A stretch of DNA of 64,000 nucleotides from Glandiceps talaboti (lineage: Eukaryota > Hemichordata > Enteropneusta > Spengelidae): positions 8,222,431 through 8,286,430 of the forward strand of contig NC_135555.1 in assembly GCF_964340395.1 (NCBI RefSeq), read 5' to 3'. A program made the translations under genes and the position numbers. The notes beneath the pieces were generated by a model. That model was not told the origin of the DNA. It worked only from the letters and a program-made list of their open reading frames with translations, and ran no database searches. This document shows positions 11,116-24,330 of this stretch, one piece after another (position 1 is the first letter of the stretch; every line of letters starts with the position of its first letter).

Positions 11116-11844
11116 TCTAGATGTCATTTTACAAATCCATTGACATATTTGTTAACTGGTTCACAGTGATACATAAAACTGACCTCTAGCCCCAGCACTG
11201 TACCTAGACAACTCTGCCATGTCCTATGAAATGTATGCATGTGGGTGGGTGTGGTTCTCTGTAACTGGTGGAATACATACATCAGTATTGCAACTGAATG
11301 TTCTGTATGTCCATAATAAAAAATGGACCTGAAGTGTACCACAAAGTCAATTCAAATCCATTTCCTTACTAGTCATAATTTTTAAGTAATCTGCTGATAA
11401 ATTGAAACCTTTTCCTACGAGTGTTACTGTGACTGGGGATTTTTTTAACCCCTGGAATACAATCAGTCACAAGTATTGTAATTACTGACCCAAAACCCAT
11501 ACATCTAGATATACAAAAAAAACATTACTATATTTACTGGTTTCTATTCTATACAATCAGAACAGCAGGAAGTCGAAAGTGTGTAGTTTTTTGTGTGTCA
11601 AAGATTCGATGGTAAAAAGTTAGATCTGCATAAATTGAGTGATGTGATAACCCCATTAGTGTGCAATAGATTACATTGACACGCTCAGAATGACAGCAAT
11701 CTCTTCTGGTAGATTGGATCCAGCCCTGAGAGACTTCAAACATAACACTTGGTTGACTTATTCAGGGATAACATATCATAATATTATTCATAGTATTATC
11801 TAGATATTACCACTTGCATGATAATAGTGTCAACTAGCATTGAC

Positions 11845-12060
11845 TCTGTCAGTTTCATCAAAATAGCTTTACTTTGATAATGAAATTAACACAAAATGGA
11901 CATTGTCTATGCAAGATAGATATATTTAGTCAGTTTCAGCAAATTAGCTTCACTTTGATAATGAAATTAACACATTAACTGTGAAAGGTACAGATATATT
12001 TTTGTCAGTCTTATCAAATTAACTTCAATAAAATTAATACAAAACAGACACATTTTCTGT
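11845..12060. repeat. Three-copy tandem repeat, about 85-100 bp
   Basis: Copies share TCAGTTTCATCAAAATAGCT and TTACTTTGATAATGAAATTA followed by ACACAAAA. The third copy is truncated and diverged. Confidence 0.75.
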
Positions 12061-12769
12061 GTTATTCACAGATATTTTGTCACCGTCGTCAACATACCTA
12101 AGTTTACTTTATTGGTGTGAACACGAAACAGACACATTTTCAGCTAAACTATATACTTCAGTGAAATCACCACAAATGAAACAAACACATCACTTTCATG
12201 AAACAGAAACACTATTTCACGTTTACACTAAAAAAGCTTAAATTCATCTCTACGTTTATAATGCTATACCACAGGATAGAAACATAAATGGGATTCCTCC
12301 TGGATGTAATTATTTGAAATAAAATATCCTTCCTAATGTTAAAATTACATTAATTTGGCTTTGTTTTATTAGTACCAACACCAAGGTTAGCTAAAGTAAT
12401 TATCAGTTGATTAACCGAGTGAATGAAATTGACACCAACTCCCTATCATAACAACAATAATTACTTAAAGACTAATAATAGAAACTATTCAAATCATTAT
12501 TTTAAATAAATCCTATGTCAAACAGATTAATTCTCGGAAACAAAAAGAAATTATATTCATTTTTTTTAATAACTGATAAGATAATATAATTCAATGTATC
12601 TGTATTTCCATATATTTGTTGTCTGCTGAATTTATTAGGTGAAGATTGCTAACACAAGATAACGACTTAATATCTGTTTGAAATTGTAATCACTTTTACA
12701 TAACCCAGGGGTCAGATAGGTATTGTCTCCTGCTATGTGGTGTCTAGACAAATAATTTGTACATTTTAG

Positions 12770-13400
12770 AATTAACGGATGGACAACAATCATATTGACA
12801 ATTAATTTATATTGTACAACAGTGAGAGTCTAGAAATAGTGACTGTTTTATTTCCTGTAGTGATGGACAAAAAATATGTCATTAATTAAATTTATATCGT
12901 ACAACAATGAGTCTAGAAAAAGGGTGACTCTTTTATTTCGTGTAGTGATGGACAGAAATTATGTTATCAATTTATATCTAACAACAATGAGAGTCTAGAA
13001 ATAGTAACGGTTTTATTTCGTGTCGTGATGGACAGAAATTATGTTATCAATTTATATTGTACAACAGTGAGTCTAGAAATAGTGACCGTTATATTTCCTG
13101 TAGTGGTAGACAGAAATCATGTTATCAATTTATATCTAACAATGAAAGTCTAGAAATAATCAAGTGTTTTATTTCATATATGGTAATATGGATGGACAGA
13201 AATTAAATTTCTATTTAACTGCTGACAGTATGGCTTTTTTTCGGTGTATAGGTGGACAGATGCCATGTTATTAATTTATATGTAATAACAGTGACTGTTG
13301 TATTTCTTGTAGGGATGGCGGGACAAGAATCATATTGACATTATTAATTTATATTTAACAACAATGACAGTCTAGAAATAGAGTAACTGTTTTATTTCTT
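12770..13400. repeat. Minisatellite, about 75-120 bp unit
   Basis: About seven copies containing GATGGACAGAAATTATGTTA, TCAATTTATATCTAACAACA and GAGTCTAGAAATAGTGAC with TTTTATTTCCTGTAGT. Units vary by internal deletions. Confidence 0.88.
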
Positions 13401-13529
13401 GTATGACACTATGTACATTACAAGTTGATGAGGGATTAACACGATGGCCATCACCCCTGATTGATGATGACACTGACTGTTCATTACAAAGAAACATACA
13501 CATGGTCTGAATGTTAATAGAGTACTTAC

Positions 13530-13729
13530 ACGTCTGTCGTCCTGATGGTGATGATGTATAGAGTTGATGGTCTGTGTGGGTGCTATTGTGACTACAGGAG
13601 GTGTACTGGTTGGTAAAACAAGGGGTGGAGGTTGTACACTTTTACTGGCAGCAGCTAAAGCTGCTGGAGTTGATGATGCGCTATGATTACTACTGGCAGG
13701 TGAAACAGCTGGTGATGGTTCTTCTTTAC
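13530..13729 (-). CDS. GSE1: GSE1-like exon 2 (contains STPPVVTIAP)
   Basis: Acceptor TTGATTTACAG, donor GTAAGT; 200 nt, starting phase 1 and ending phase 0, residues 103-169. Encodes KEEPSPAVSPASSNHSASST, then Ala/Pro/Val-rich sequence and TSTPPVVTIAPTQTINS, ending in HHHHQDDR. Vertebrate GSE1 has SSPVSSPATNHSSPAST followed by STPPVVTIAPTKTVNG, so almost the whole exon aligns. This is the second most diagnostic exon. Its acceptor is the first member of a three-copy tandem repeat. Confidence 0.94.
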
Positions 13730-14200
13730 CTGTAAATCAAATGGTTTCAACCATTATATAGGTGGATATGTGTTTAGGAACATTCCATTTAGATTTAACA
13801 GGTCAAATTTGGGGGTATAATTTCAATAACTGATACATTCCCCTGAAATATTATGGCAATTCTGATGTAACCTGTTATAACTTCTTTACCTGTAAATCAA
13901 ATGGTTTATGCCATTATAAAGGTAGTAATATGACAAGGAATATTCCATTTAGATTTAACAGCTAAAATTTGGGGTTAGATTTACAATTTAAACAACTGCC
14001 CTTGAAATATTATAGCAATTCTGATACCACCTGTTATAACTTCTTTACTTGTAAATTAAATGGTGTATGCCATTATATAGGTGGTAACGTGACTAGAAAC
14101 ATTCTCCACTAAGATGCAATGGATCAAACTTAGATTTGTAATTTCCGAGACATGCCCTAGAAATTTGTGGCAATTTTGTAACAACCTTGGCCATTCAATC
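13722..14200. repeat. 160-bp tandem triplication containing the exon 2 acceptor
   Basis: CTTCTTTACCTGTAAATCAA occurs at 13,721 and 13,881, and a diverged version (CTTCTTTACTTGTAAATTAA) at 14,040, giving periods of 160 and 159 bp. Shared sequence continues with CATTATATAGGTGG, ACATTCCATTTAGATTTAAC and GAAATATTATGGCAATTCTG. The repeat includes about nine bases of exon plus the acceptor, so the second copy is an identical acceptor and the third a weakened one, both inside intron 1. Splicing to the second copy would reach TAA after about 30 codons. Confidence 0.92.
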
Positions 14201-14548
14201 TGTTATCTATAGCTACTTTTACTGTCTTGGTTGTAACCTTTATTGTAGTTGAAATCAAATCTTTGTAAAGGGTCAATTTTAGTGGCATGTAAAATGCCTC
14301 CTGGCCTTTAACTGTTATTGTGTTTTCTACATACACATACAATCTCATTCTTATTCTGTGGAAGGCTACGGTTGGTTTATGTATTCTTTTATCTTGTTGT
14401 TCCCATGAGAATCGGTTGATACACCATCTTTTTTCATAGTGCCTTCAGGTGTCATTTGCAGTTCTCAATTGTTAATCCCCAAGTGTCCTTTCAACACTCT
14501 GCTGCACTCTGTTAGAAAATTACACAGTAGGTAATGAAAAGTACTAAC
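13730..14548 (-). other. Intron 1
   Basis: Intron of about 0.8 kb, more than half of it the 160-bp triplication. The stretch 14,200-14,548 holds nothing recognisable. Confidence 0.8.
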
Positions 14549-14764
14549 CAATGGGTTCTATTGCTTGTTTTGCTAACTTTCGGAGAGCTGCGGCAAAGCT
14601 TGATGTACGTGTAGCCGACATAGCATTGGCAGTGTTCCCACTTGTGACCGTCACAGTGCTTGCTGATTGGCTGAACGGTGTCACAGTAGCAGTTGTACGG
14701 GTTGTTTTATTGGTTGCAGGAGAAACCATGGTAAGGGGTGGTGGTTTAACTCCATGAGGTATAC
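14549..14764 (-). CDS. GSE1: GSE1-like exon 1 (common; TTRTTATV and SSFAAALRKLAKQA)
   Basis: Acceptor TTTTGCTATCAG, preceded by a (TTTG)n pyrimidine tract; donor GTTAGT. 216 nt, phase 1 to phase 1, residues 31-103. Encodes GIPHGVKPPPLTMVSPATNK, TTRTTATVTPFSQSASTVTV, then a Ser/Thr/Ala linker and TSSFAAALRKLAKQAIEP. Vertebrate GSE1 begins near TATRTTATVNPL and then has SSSFAAALRKLAKQAEEP. The FAAALRKLAKQA helix is almost unchanged and should be a binding helix. This is the strongest evidence for the gene identity. The phase-1 acceptor accepts any of the three upstream exons. Confidence 0.96.
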
Positions 14765-17700
14765 CTGATAGCAAAACAAACAAACAAACAAACATGAATG
14801 ACATCATCAAATATGGGAGGATTCTCAACGATTTGTTTTCCTGGTAGTACAGTTTCTAAACCAGGAATTTTGAGACTTAAAATAAATACAATGTAGGTGT
14901 ACAAAAACACTGATCACCATGGCAACTGTAATAACATATTTTAGTTATCTGCAATAAAATAATATTATCATTAGTATTACAGCAGCACTTGGCTTTAATA
15001 GTTGTGAGTTATGTCTGGATGATGTCACAATTACCTGCAAATTGGCCCACAGAAATACAATGATGACCACTAAGGAGTTATAAAAAGCCAAGAATGCCAG
15101 TCTTGTCACCATAAAGGTAATCAAACAGACAGACTTTCTATTAATGATTGATGATGTCAAACGGTGCAGTGCTACACAGACTATGCAGACAATTTGAATG
15201 GAATTGATTGCTTGTTGTAACTCTATGGTGATAATACACCAACCTAGCAATGCAAGTCCAAATACAAACATAAACACAGACATGTTATTGTTCATCAAAG
15301 CACGCAGCAGCTTACAGATTTGGGATTATGTTTCTAGGCATTACTCAATTCTATCAATTATGTGCTGCCTGATGGGAAAAATGTTTAACTGTTAACCTTG
15401 ATCACACATGAGAGACTGCATACAAAATGAAAACGAGTACAGGTTATCATAAATGGCCCATCCACATAGATAAAGAGAGAGAGAGAGAGAAGCGGTGATG
15501 TCATCATTGAGTAGTTGGGCAATGTATTAACTGTAAACTATATAACAACGTTGCCTGTATGCTGATAATATGAATAAAACACTAGCCTGACATTGAGTGC
15601 TCCTAGTCTGATGGCTGACATGACCTTTCAGGTGAATTGTATTACAATTTAACAATCCAACCGTTAAGAATTAGCATGACTTTACATACAAATGGTGTTC
15701 AGTACAAACAGCTACATGCTGTCATGCAATGACCAAAGATCTGGTCAATAAAGGAGATGAGTCTCTGCCGTGAATTCTTTCCTTCTAACATCAATTTGAT
15801 TAAAATGATTACAGTGTGGGAGTTAAATCAGAAACTATGCTAGTTTGTTAAGAGGGGATTATAGTCGGTGAAGATGCAATCTGTGTTGTGATCAGTCTTT
15901 ATATTTCTCACATCGGAGACATCTTAGTGGTACTTACATATCGTACCTCAATCGTATAACACTAATTCGATGCTGATATGGAATACGTAATGTTCTCAGT
16001 GTCATCACAGCCCTTCTCAATTCTGCTACAATTTAAATTTCATCGTTGACAAAGATTGCTTCAATTTGATTCTGACATTGATTTTTTCTCAAGACAATCA
16101 ATATCTTACGTACCTAAGACCTATTCAGGACTCATCCATTGTTACAGATTTGTGTGTTTGTTTCATGACTAAACATGTATAACAGTGCAAAGAGACCACA
16201 GCAGCCATTAATCACTCCATTCACTTCAACTAATTACTACATCCCCTATCTTTCATCATATTTTTATGTCTCTTTCTCTCACTACCTGCATACGAAATTA
16301 GATCACGCAACCGACAATCATCAAATTGCCAACTTACAATGTATGTAGAATTGTATAACTCTGTTATTTGTCCAGATTTGAGTACAAAAAAAAACGGTTT
16401 TGCTGCCTTCAATGCAAAAAATGGATTACTTGAAACAACCTGCTTGACCTGTAGAGTCTGACTTGTTTTGTTGGCAGTCTCTGGATCAGTGCCGACTGTG
16501 AATAGTAGACTTACAAACATAGCTAGCAACTATACACTACATTGGTCACCTATACCATGAGTAAATCTATCACTGTCTTCCATTGTGTTTGTGTGCGTAC
16601 TGGTATACTCAGGTAACATACAATGACCTCCTCACCATCTTAATGACTTACATGATTGCACTGTTACCAGTGATACACCTCAACACAAAAACCATTTCAT
16701 TTTTTCTATTCTACTTACAAAACAAATAGTACAGTATTGAGAAAGGATAACATATCATGTGTCTGACTATCTACTTCCATGACACTGAGGCAATGTGTCT
16801 GTTTCCTATAGAGCTATTAAATGATCACCACTCCCACACACACACCTTTACCTGGTTGCAACTATGGTTATATTTAATGTGGTTGTTCATAAAGTATGTG
16901 GTGATAAAAGCATGCCAATAAAGGATAAGAAGTGTTGACATTAGACGGTGGAATAACTGACTAAATATCTGTTGGTCTTCATAAAATGACTGGAACTTCC
17001 TGTGACGGTGATACATAAATCAGTTAAATAGTTAATAGAAGCACATAGTATGATTTTTAGGGAGTTTTTTTACACCCGTAAAGTTGAGATATGACAGTAC
17101 AGTGGTGTAATAGTCCTTGGCGTTAAAAATATTCTCAGGGTCATACTATAGTCCTTCAGGTTATCACATTACCATAGCTGTTGTCAGTCACGATATAGAT
17201 TTTTTCTACTGGCATGTCATCTTACAGTTAATCTGACATGGCGACTATAAACGTACATGTAATCATATATGCAAAGCTTTCAAACATTTTTGTGGTGCAT
17301 GATTTAAACATGCTGGTATAGAGGAACTCAATACACGTACTCGCCCTACACTAGTAACCCCCTTTTCCATTTTTAAATGTTGCCTGTATTTGAAATTACA
17401 ATTTACAGCACGCTATCCACCATATGTTGAACACAACACATACAATTTATAACTTTGCCACCTATATCATTTCCTTTGTAGTCACAAGTGGTATGGGTGA
17501 TTTCAAATACATTACCACCAAATTATTTCATGGTAGTAAACACAGTCTGGTCTTGTATCAATTTATAAAGTGGGTATTTATAGATTGGAGAGATACTACA
17601 CACATAGTAAGTTAAAATCTGATAAATAATTCAAATTAAGCAAACACAGGGTGTGATATCTTGATCACGCAGCATTCTGCTGGTCTTTGTTTACAAAATC

Positions 17701-18578
17701 CAACCTGTGAAACCATACAACTGTTCAATATCCTGAACTGTGTTATGATAACCCAGGGCAAATCACAAATAGAAATAAAGGGTTTATTTTCATTTTCAGA
17801 TATCGTATGTGTGCAATAATAAACTGAAGATCCCTGGTCTTATGTTCTCTTAAGAAATGAACCACCACAGCTGTGGTTTTTGTGCCCATAGGGAACTCAC
17901 ACTAGTAATACATTCACACCTAGCTATCAATGTTATTACCACAGGACTAATGTAATCACTCATTCAACAGCCATTGTTTTCATCTTGTCTGTGTAGGGCT
18001 TCATCAATGAAATACTTTTCAGGCTTTTACTAAGAGAGTGTACTCACAAAATGTACTAGAAGTGACTGGACACAGTTACCAATCATTTAGCTATTATAAT
18101 GTCATGTAGTTGGTCATACCATTCTGACCTACCACCCTGGCCTACCACTTATTTTGTGACACAGACAGTGCAACACTAACAATGGCAGCATCTGGTCCCC
18201 TTTACAAGCTGTAACACACATGAGGTATGTTCATAATAGGTGTATTCTAAGTGGACGCATGGCAGATCTACATTTGTATTACTGGTCAGTATGTTACAAC
18301 AATGATAAACACACCACTGCGTCACCAGGTTTACACTGATCACTCTTTGTGGCAAATAAGCGAGTTGGTATCATGAAACGATCACGCAAAGGTGACGACA
18401 CTGTAATACGTTCATAGTGTGAGTTTCTGTTGACATCATGCAATCACATGTTCTGTTTAGCATAATGAAATTTACACCCGAGCTGCATTCGTCCATGTTA
18501 ATTCCCTGTACATCATGGCCTGTTCTTACAGTATACAGATTCAAACCAAATGATACAATAATTTAGTAAATTTGTTAC
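14765..18578 (-). other. Intron between exon 1 and the 18.6-kb first exon
   Basis: About 3.8 kb. Contains a short (GA)n at about 15,473-15,490. The rest is AT-rich unique-looking sequence with no supported gene, RNA or mobile element. Confidence 0.75.
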
Positions 18579-18624
18579 CTTTGTTGTCTTGCATTGTAGC
18601 TGCCTCCCTGGTACTACGACTCAT
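18579..18624 (-). CDS. GSE1: Candidate alternative first coding exon (MSRSTREAATMQDNK)
   Basis: ATG at 18,624 opens MSRSTREAATMQDNK and stops at donor G|GTAACA in phase 1, giving Gly when joined to exon 1 (NK-GIPHG). An in-frame TAG lies at 18,664-18,666 with no other ATG between, so this ATG is the natural start. Vertebrate GSE1 also uses short alternative N-termini that join just before the TRTTATV block. The peptide itself is not conserved that I can tell. No TATA box or other promoter element is evident. It rests on phase, start and donor only. Confidence 0.5.
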
Positions 18625-19880
18625 GCTTGAGAACACATACACTTGGAATGTGAATTCCTTTGTCTACACACAATGACTCTAACAGGTTACTAAGTTTGCC
18701 CTCAAACAACCAACGCAGATTATCCCCAAAGAACAGATCCTACATTTTCAGCCTTTCCAGAGATTTCTCCAGTCTTGACAAGTTACTAAGCAGGTTAGAA
18801 AACGTGGTGTGACACAGTAGATGAGACGTCTCCCAAAATAGGCCCTACTTCCTTAAATACAACTAAATGCAATATACAACATATAAAAGACAGGTCAAAC
18901 CCGCATCCATTAGTCAGCCTGGGGCAGAGATTCCATTATACCCACAGGGGTGATCAAGGTGCATATGATGGGCTAATACATTCATGTAAACTCATTAAGT
19001 ATGCCAGAATTGATTTGCAATGAGTGGCTCTTTGAAACTGATCAGACTGAAACACCCTAAAGGAGGGAATTGACAAAGTTTGGAAGGCCTGTGTTAACTC
19101 AGTCTAAACAGTGATATAAACTACCTAAGGGTATACAGTTTTGCACCTGCCCTTTTCACTGCCTCACAATGGAATGAATGGAGTGGTGGCCGAGTCTATG
19201 TGCGGTACTTTTGTCACATTGTAAAACCTACAGTAAGTCATGTTATGACCTCAGTTATTGATGCAGACAAAGGGTCTAACCAGATGGTGGTTAAGTGCCA
19301 ACACACACTTAAAAAGAATAGTCCACTTTCATAGGGATGGTCAACTGCACAAAACAAAGAGGGACAGATCTACTTCCCGTTTTGTTTCATTATATCAACG
19401 CACACTCAAGCTGATATACCCACTGACATACCATTCCATGACAAACACACATGGTTACAGCTGATGTCATGAATACATCAGTGAAACAGTTACCACAACA
19501 CAGATACCTACTACCCCTATTGCATTATATGGAATGTTCCAAAGCCTTTGCTGGTCACATGGTACACAGATGCTCACTTGTTTTTGGTTTGCCCCACTGA
19601 CATCAACATTTCCACTAAGTATAGAATAGTGTCATTTTACAGCAAATGCGTTTAAATTACAATTCTAATTACATTGCCACTTGATTAAGATGATATTTGT
19701 GGCTTCAAATTTCCAACAGCAGTAATTTTAATTTCATACACTGTAACACTGCCAGATAAATCAGCCTAACAGACATGGTTGACGCTCACACTGCATTCCA
19801 AACCCGGCAGTAATTTCTCTTCATTGTCATTTACAGTAATAACATTACATCATTACCATGGCACTGATGTAGTGCTGCCA

Positions 19881-19941
19881 CTAATAAGACAGTCCATTTA
19901 TTAAAGTCGGAGTAAACGACAATAAATGGACTGCAGTATTA
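19881..19941. other. Inverted repeat hairpin (13-bp perfect core)
   Basis: CAGTCCATTTATT (19,890-19,902) pairs perfectly with AATAAATGGACTG (19,921-19,933) across an 18-base loop. The flanks CTAATAAG and CAGTATTAG extend the stem to about 22 pairs with mismatches. Confidence 0.8.
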
Positions 19942-22900
19942 GGAGGAATTACAAGGTTAACAAACTACATTAAAGGTAACAGCATCTAAATCTGATTAGA
20001 GTGTACTAAATTTTATTTCCATTAGGTCAATGATTAAGAAATATTAAATTCTCATGAATATTTTATAAGCAATATCAGAGAAAATACAAGCTTGACTGCT
20101 TTAGTAGGAATTTGACATGTAACCAACATGGATGCCTGATGAGATAAATCTAACCGTAGACAGTCTGAGATGTCCGTACCCTAGTTCATCATGACACGAC
20201 TGAAGAATTGATAAAAATATATGGGTAAATACTTGAAAGTTCTCAATTATTATGATACATCAAGAAATGTGTTCTATTCTGAACTGACCTTTAACCTTGG
20301 AAGCTGCCTGCAGGCAAATATTTGTACCTAACAGTTCTATTATAATCAGAGTGGATACAGACACAGCATTAATAGAACTTAGATAAATTGACTTCTCAAA
20401 GGATATTATCAGTTTTATAATACAATCTCATCCCATTCTCCTCCTCCCTCCCTCCCCAACAAACACCCCCCCCCCCCATCCACATCCTCCGCCATATCCC
20501 CATCCACATCCTCCACATATCCCCATCCACAGATTATTTCGATTATTGATCTCCTAGCTACAAGGCATAAACTACCAAATCTATATTTTCATGTGAATGT
20601 TTGATCAATTTCGCATCATATCTGATATTTGTAGATCAAAAATACAATTTTTTTTAATCCTGTCTCATCAAATTTGAACGTTATCAAAAAGTTATAGGGG
20701 AAAACTGAAAATGCGCTCTGTAGTGGAAAAGTCTGATCTTTGAACTATGTGAATGAAATTTGGACTAGAAATCAGCTGGTAAATGGGGAAACAGAAGTTT
20801 ACATTAAATGTTTATTGTCAAAGTATCTCCATGGTAAATAATGTGATTTATTATCAATATATTGAAATGTCTATTTTTTTTAATAAAGTCAACCCGATCT
20901 GTACTACTTCCTGATTAAAAAAAAAATCATATTTACAATAATTACATATTAATATTTTATATCTTGAAGTGCCGAAAGTCTGACTATTTTGTTGTTGAAT
21001 GTGTTTCTACCAAGCCATGTGATAACAGCCCATTAAAGCACGTGCCTGACAATGTTGACAGAAGGTCAGCAAAAAAATTATGATTTGTTCCCAAAAGATT
21101 TTTATTTTTACTCTGTAAGTAGAAATTTTAATTTTATATTTTATGTTGGTATTCAAATTAAAGTTGACAACATGGTTATTTTGTACCAATACTGAGAACT
21201 TTTATGATTTTTTTTTTCAATATAATGAACTTGCTTTGCTGCTGACCATTTTGCATGGACACTTCTCTTTGTTCAAGGTACTGGCACCAATATTCAACAA
21301 TTGGTCAATGGTTTAACCATGCATAGTTGCAAAATCCTACACAAGCACTACTACATATCATATCTGTGTCCCTATCCTCCAAGGTAGGTGAAGTTGGACT
21401 TGGAGAAATGCCCTGTCTAATATATACTCAAATCACATTCTGTTTTCAACCCTGCAGCAGACACCTTACCTACCTGCCATATTTTGGACAAAGCTGTGTA
21501 AAAATTCCTCACCTAGAGTAAATGGGAGTGTTGTTGACATGATTATTAGATATTCATTTGTCTAATGATTTGGAACAGTTACAGTTACCTAATCCTATAG
21601 ACTGTGTGTGTATTCTAACTCAGCCTTGTTTACAGTCTAACCCTGGCAAACAGTCAAATCAGCCTTGCTTTGGTTTGGTTTCCTTGTGATCATTCTCATT
21701 GGTACTAAATTGATGTGGACACACTGCAATGTATTAAATGAAATGATTGAAGAGTGTGTGGGTTGCTAGGTGATATCTTTGTTGGATTGTTTTCAGGGCC
21801 ATGTCCTGCTACTGTGCATTGATGGCCATATTCTTATCACTAAGTCAACAAAATCAAACAGGTGTATGGGTTGTGTGGAGGAAAATTCTCAACTTTGCTA
21901 TGATAACAGGGTCTCAAGTAGATTATTTGTACAAAAGGCAAATAGGCCTCCCAGTTGACACATTTCAGCAAGGCTCAAAGTTAATATTTATAAAGTGGCT
22001 GATAAACAGTGGCCTATGATACAACAACAAGAGATAAATCCATTGCAAGTGACACAAAGCATTACTCCAAACAGTGCAGTACTGTTTTCTCTCGCCGCTT
22101 TCTCTTTCCCAGGGAAATCATTGCAGTGTGAAGTGAATAGACGATCTCTTTGTAGTGAATGATTTTGTGCCATTATGATATAAAATTGATGTGTGTAATG
22201 GTGGCACGGCTGACCTAAAGCAATGAAATATTGGGTTGCCAAGGAAAATCTATTAAGTACTCATTACATTTGAGGTGCTTATGTAGTAAAGGTTAGTCAG
22301 ATAAGAGCAGATGAGGTCAGGCTATGTGTGCTGTGTGTGTATTTTGTGTCACTTCCCCCATGTCACCGCCGACAATCACTCAAGGGCCAGGTGATCTAAC
22401 CACCTAAAACATAGCATCTTAACACCCCGACTCACACACGTACAACTCCCATTGCTCATCACAAGAAACAATAGTTGCCATGGAAACCGTCAAATTGATG
22501 CGATCTTGTGTTCTTAGTTTTCATGCTTGAGTAGTGTGTTTCAATTCTTGTTTCCCTCTCTTAGCCGTGTCCTTGTGATTTTTTTTTTACGTTGGTTGGT
22601 AGAGACTGCTAGCCTGTCACTTGAACAAATGCAATTAAGTGGCTTGATGACAATTCAATTTGGAGACATAGCTTTACCAATTACCAGCCTATGAAGAAGT
22701 GTCGCTGTACCAATTGACCTCCTATTACGAGTTCTACTATCAACATTTTCAGGTCTGCAGGGAGAGGCCAAAACTGGGATTCAGGTTGTCTAAGCTCTGC
22801 AGTTCATTTCAATGGGGTTGTCATGACAATAAATATCCTGTTGCTTGGGGCAACAACATGACTGTGATGAGATTCGTGTAAACCCTGACCCCTAACTCAC

Positions 22901-23439
22901 AACCTGTTCCAAATAGTGTTAATAAATTCCCTAAATACCCTCTCCTTACTCAGTATAGATGCCATCATAAATCTACCTCCATACTCAGACACATTTGCTA
23001 AATGCATATTGATTACTGACTTCACCTTGTTTGCTGTATTTTATCCAAGGCATTATCACGATATGAAAACTATATATTTCCATCATATCATTTATCATAA
23101 ATTATATGTATTATATTGATCATTTCAACTATGAACACAATATGTCTTGTCATATTTGTTCAGCCCATTTCTGTCTTGCTGAAAATTAAAAATGATTTGA
23201 CTTATTCATTTCTCAAAAATCACATTGCTTCCTGTGTTCACTTTCCGCATGAATGTTCCTCTTGTATTTTACACTATTTTATGTATCGGATTCCTTTTAT
23301 TTGAGAGATATTAGTAGAAATTGAAATTTATGATGAATTGAAAATTACGATTGTATTTCAAATGATTGCTTTTTTGTTGTTTTTGAAAACATATAGAAAA
23401 CGATAACAAATTGGGAACGGACAGCTAGCTGTGCACGAA

Positions 23440-24330
23440 TCGAAAACCTGTTCTGTCTGCATGTAATGTAAGAATTTGCTATATGAATGAAGAACTGCAT
23501 TGTCTGTGCATAAGAATTTGCTGTGAGAACCTGGAGATTTGTCTGTATGTGAGAATTAAGTCCCCCTTGAGTTGAGGAACTGCCCTGTCTGTGTGTGCAA
23601 ACTGCCCTAGTTCTCATATGTACAGAGAGATTGGATTCTTACGCAGAGACATCAATGCCTCACGCACAGACACTGCAGGTTTTTGCACAAAGTCAGTGAG
23701 TTCTCAAGTCAAGACAAAGCATTTTTTATGCACAGTAAGCAAGTTGTCTAGTAAAGACAGAACATGGTTCATTAACACATACAGTTCTCAAGCACAGACA
23801 AAACATTTCTTATGTACAGCAGGTGCAACTGTCAAAGACAAGCAGTCGGCACGAGTTCTAACACAGTCTGTGAGTTCTCAAGAATAGAAACGAGTTCTAA
23901 CACAGTCTGTGAGTTCTAAAGTACAGACACAACGGTTTTTACGCAGTCTGTGAGTTCTATTCTAAAGTACAGACACAACAGTTCTCACAGTCTGTGAGTT
24001 CTATTCTAAAGTACAGATACAACAGTTCTAACACAGTCTGTGAGTTCTAAAGTACAGACACAACGTTTTTTACGCAGTCTGTGAGTTCCATTCTAAAGTA
24101 CAGACATAACAGTTCTAACACAGTCTGTGAGTTCTAAAGTACAGACACAACAGTCTAACACAGTCTGTGAGTTCTAAAGTACAAATATAACTGTTCTCAC
24201 ACAGTCTGTGAGTTATAAAGTACAGATACAACAGTTCTCACACAGTCTGTGACTTCTAAAGTACAAGCACAATGGATTCCCACACACAGACAGAACAGAT
24301 TCTCACACACAGACAGAGCGGGTGCTTACA
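23440..24330. repeat. Minisatellite (about 41 bp) with an inverted left arm
   Basis: From 23,870 on, copies of CACAGTCTGTGAGTTCTAAA and GTACAGACACAACAGTTCT repeat about ten times, more diverged toward 23,620. To the left, 23,440-23,600 holds related motifs in the opposite orientation (GAACTGCCCTGTCTGTGTGT, GTCTGTGCATAAGAATT). Confidence 0.85.

Larger units (their letters stand above)
10166..13529 (-). other. Intron 2
   Basis: Intron of about 3.4 kb, largely tandem repeats: 10,380-11,115, 11,845-12,060 and 12,770-13,400. The stretches 11,120-11,840 and 12,060-12,770 show no recognisable gene or RNA. Confidence 0.8.

Noticed and set aside
15890-16020. Possible extra first exon (ATG to GTAAGT at about 15,935-16,010, minus strand)
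   Set aside because: The open frame ends in phase 2, so it cannot join exon 1 in frame. No conserved sequence.
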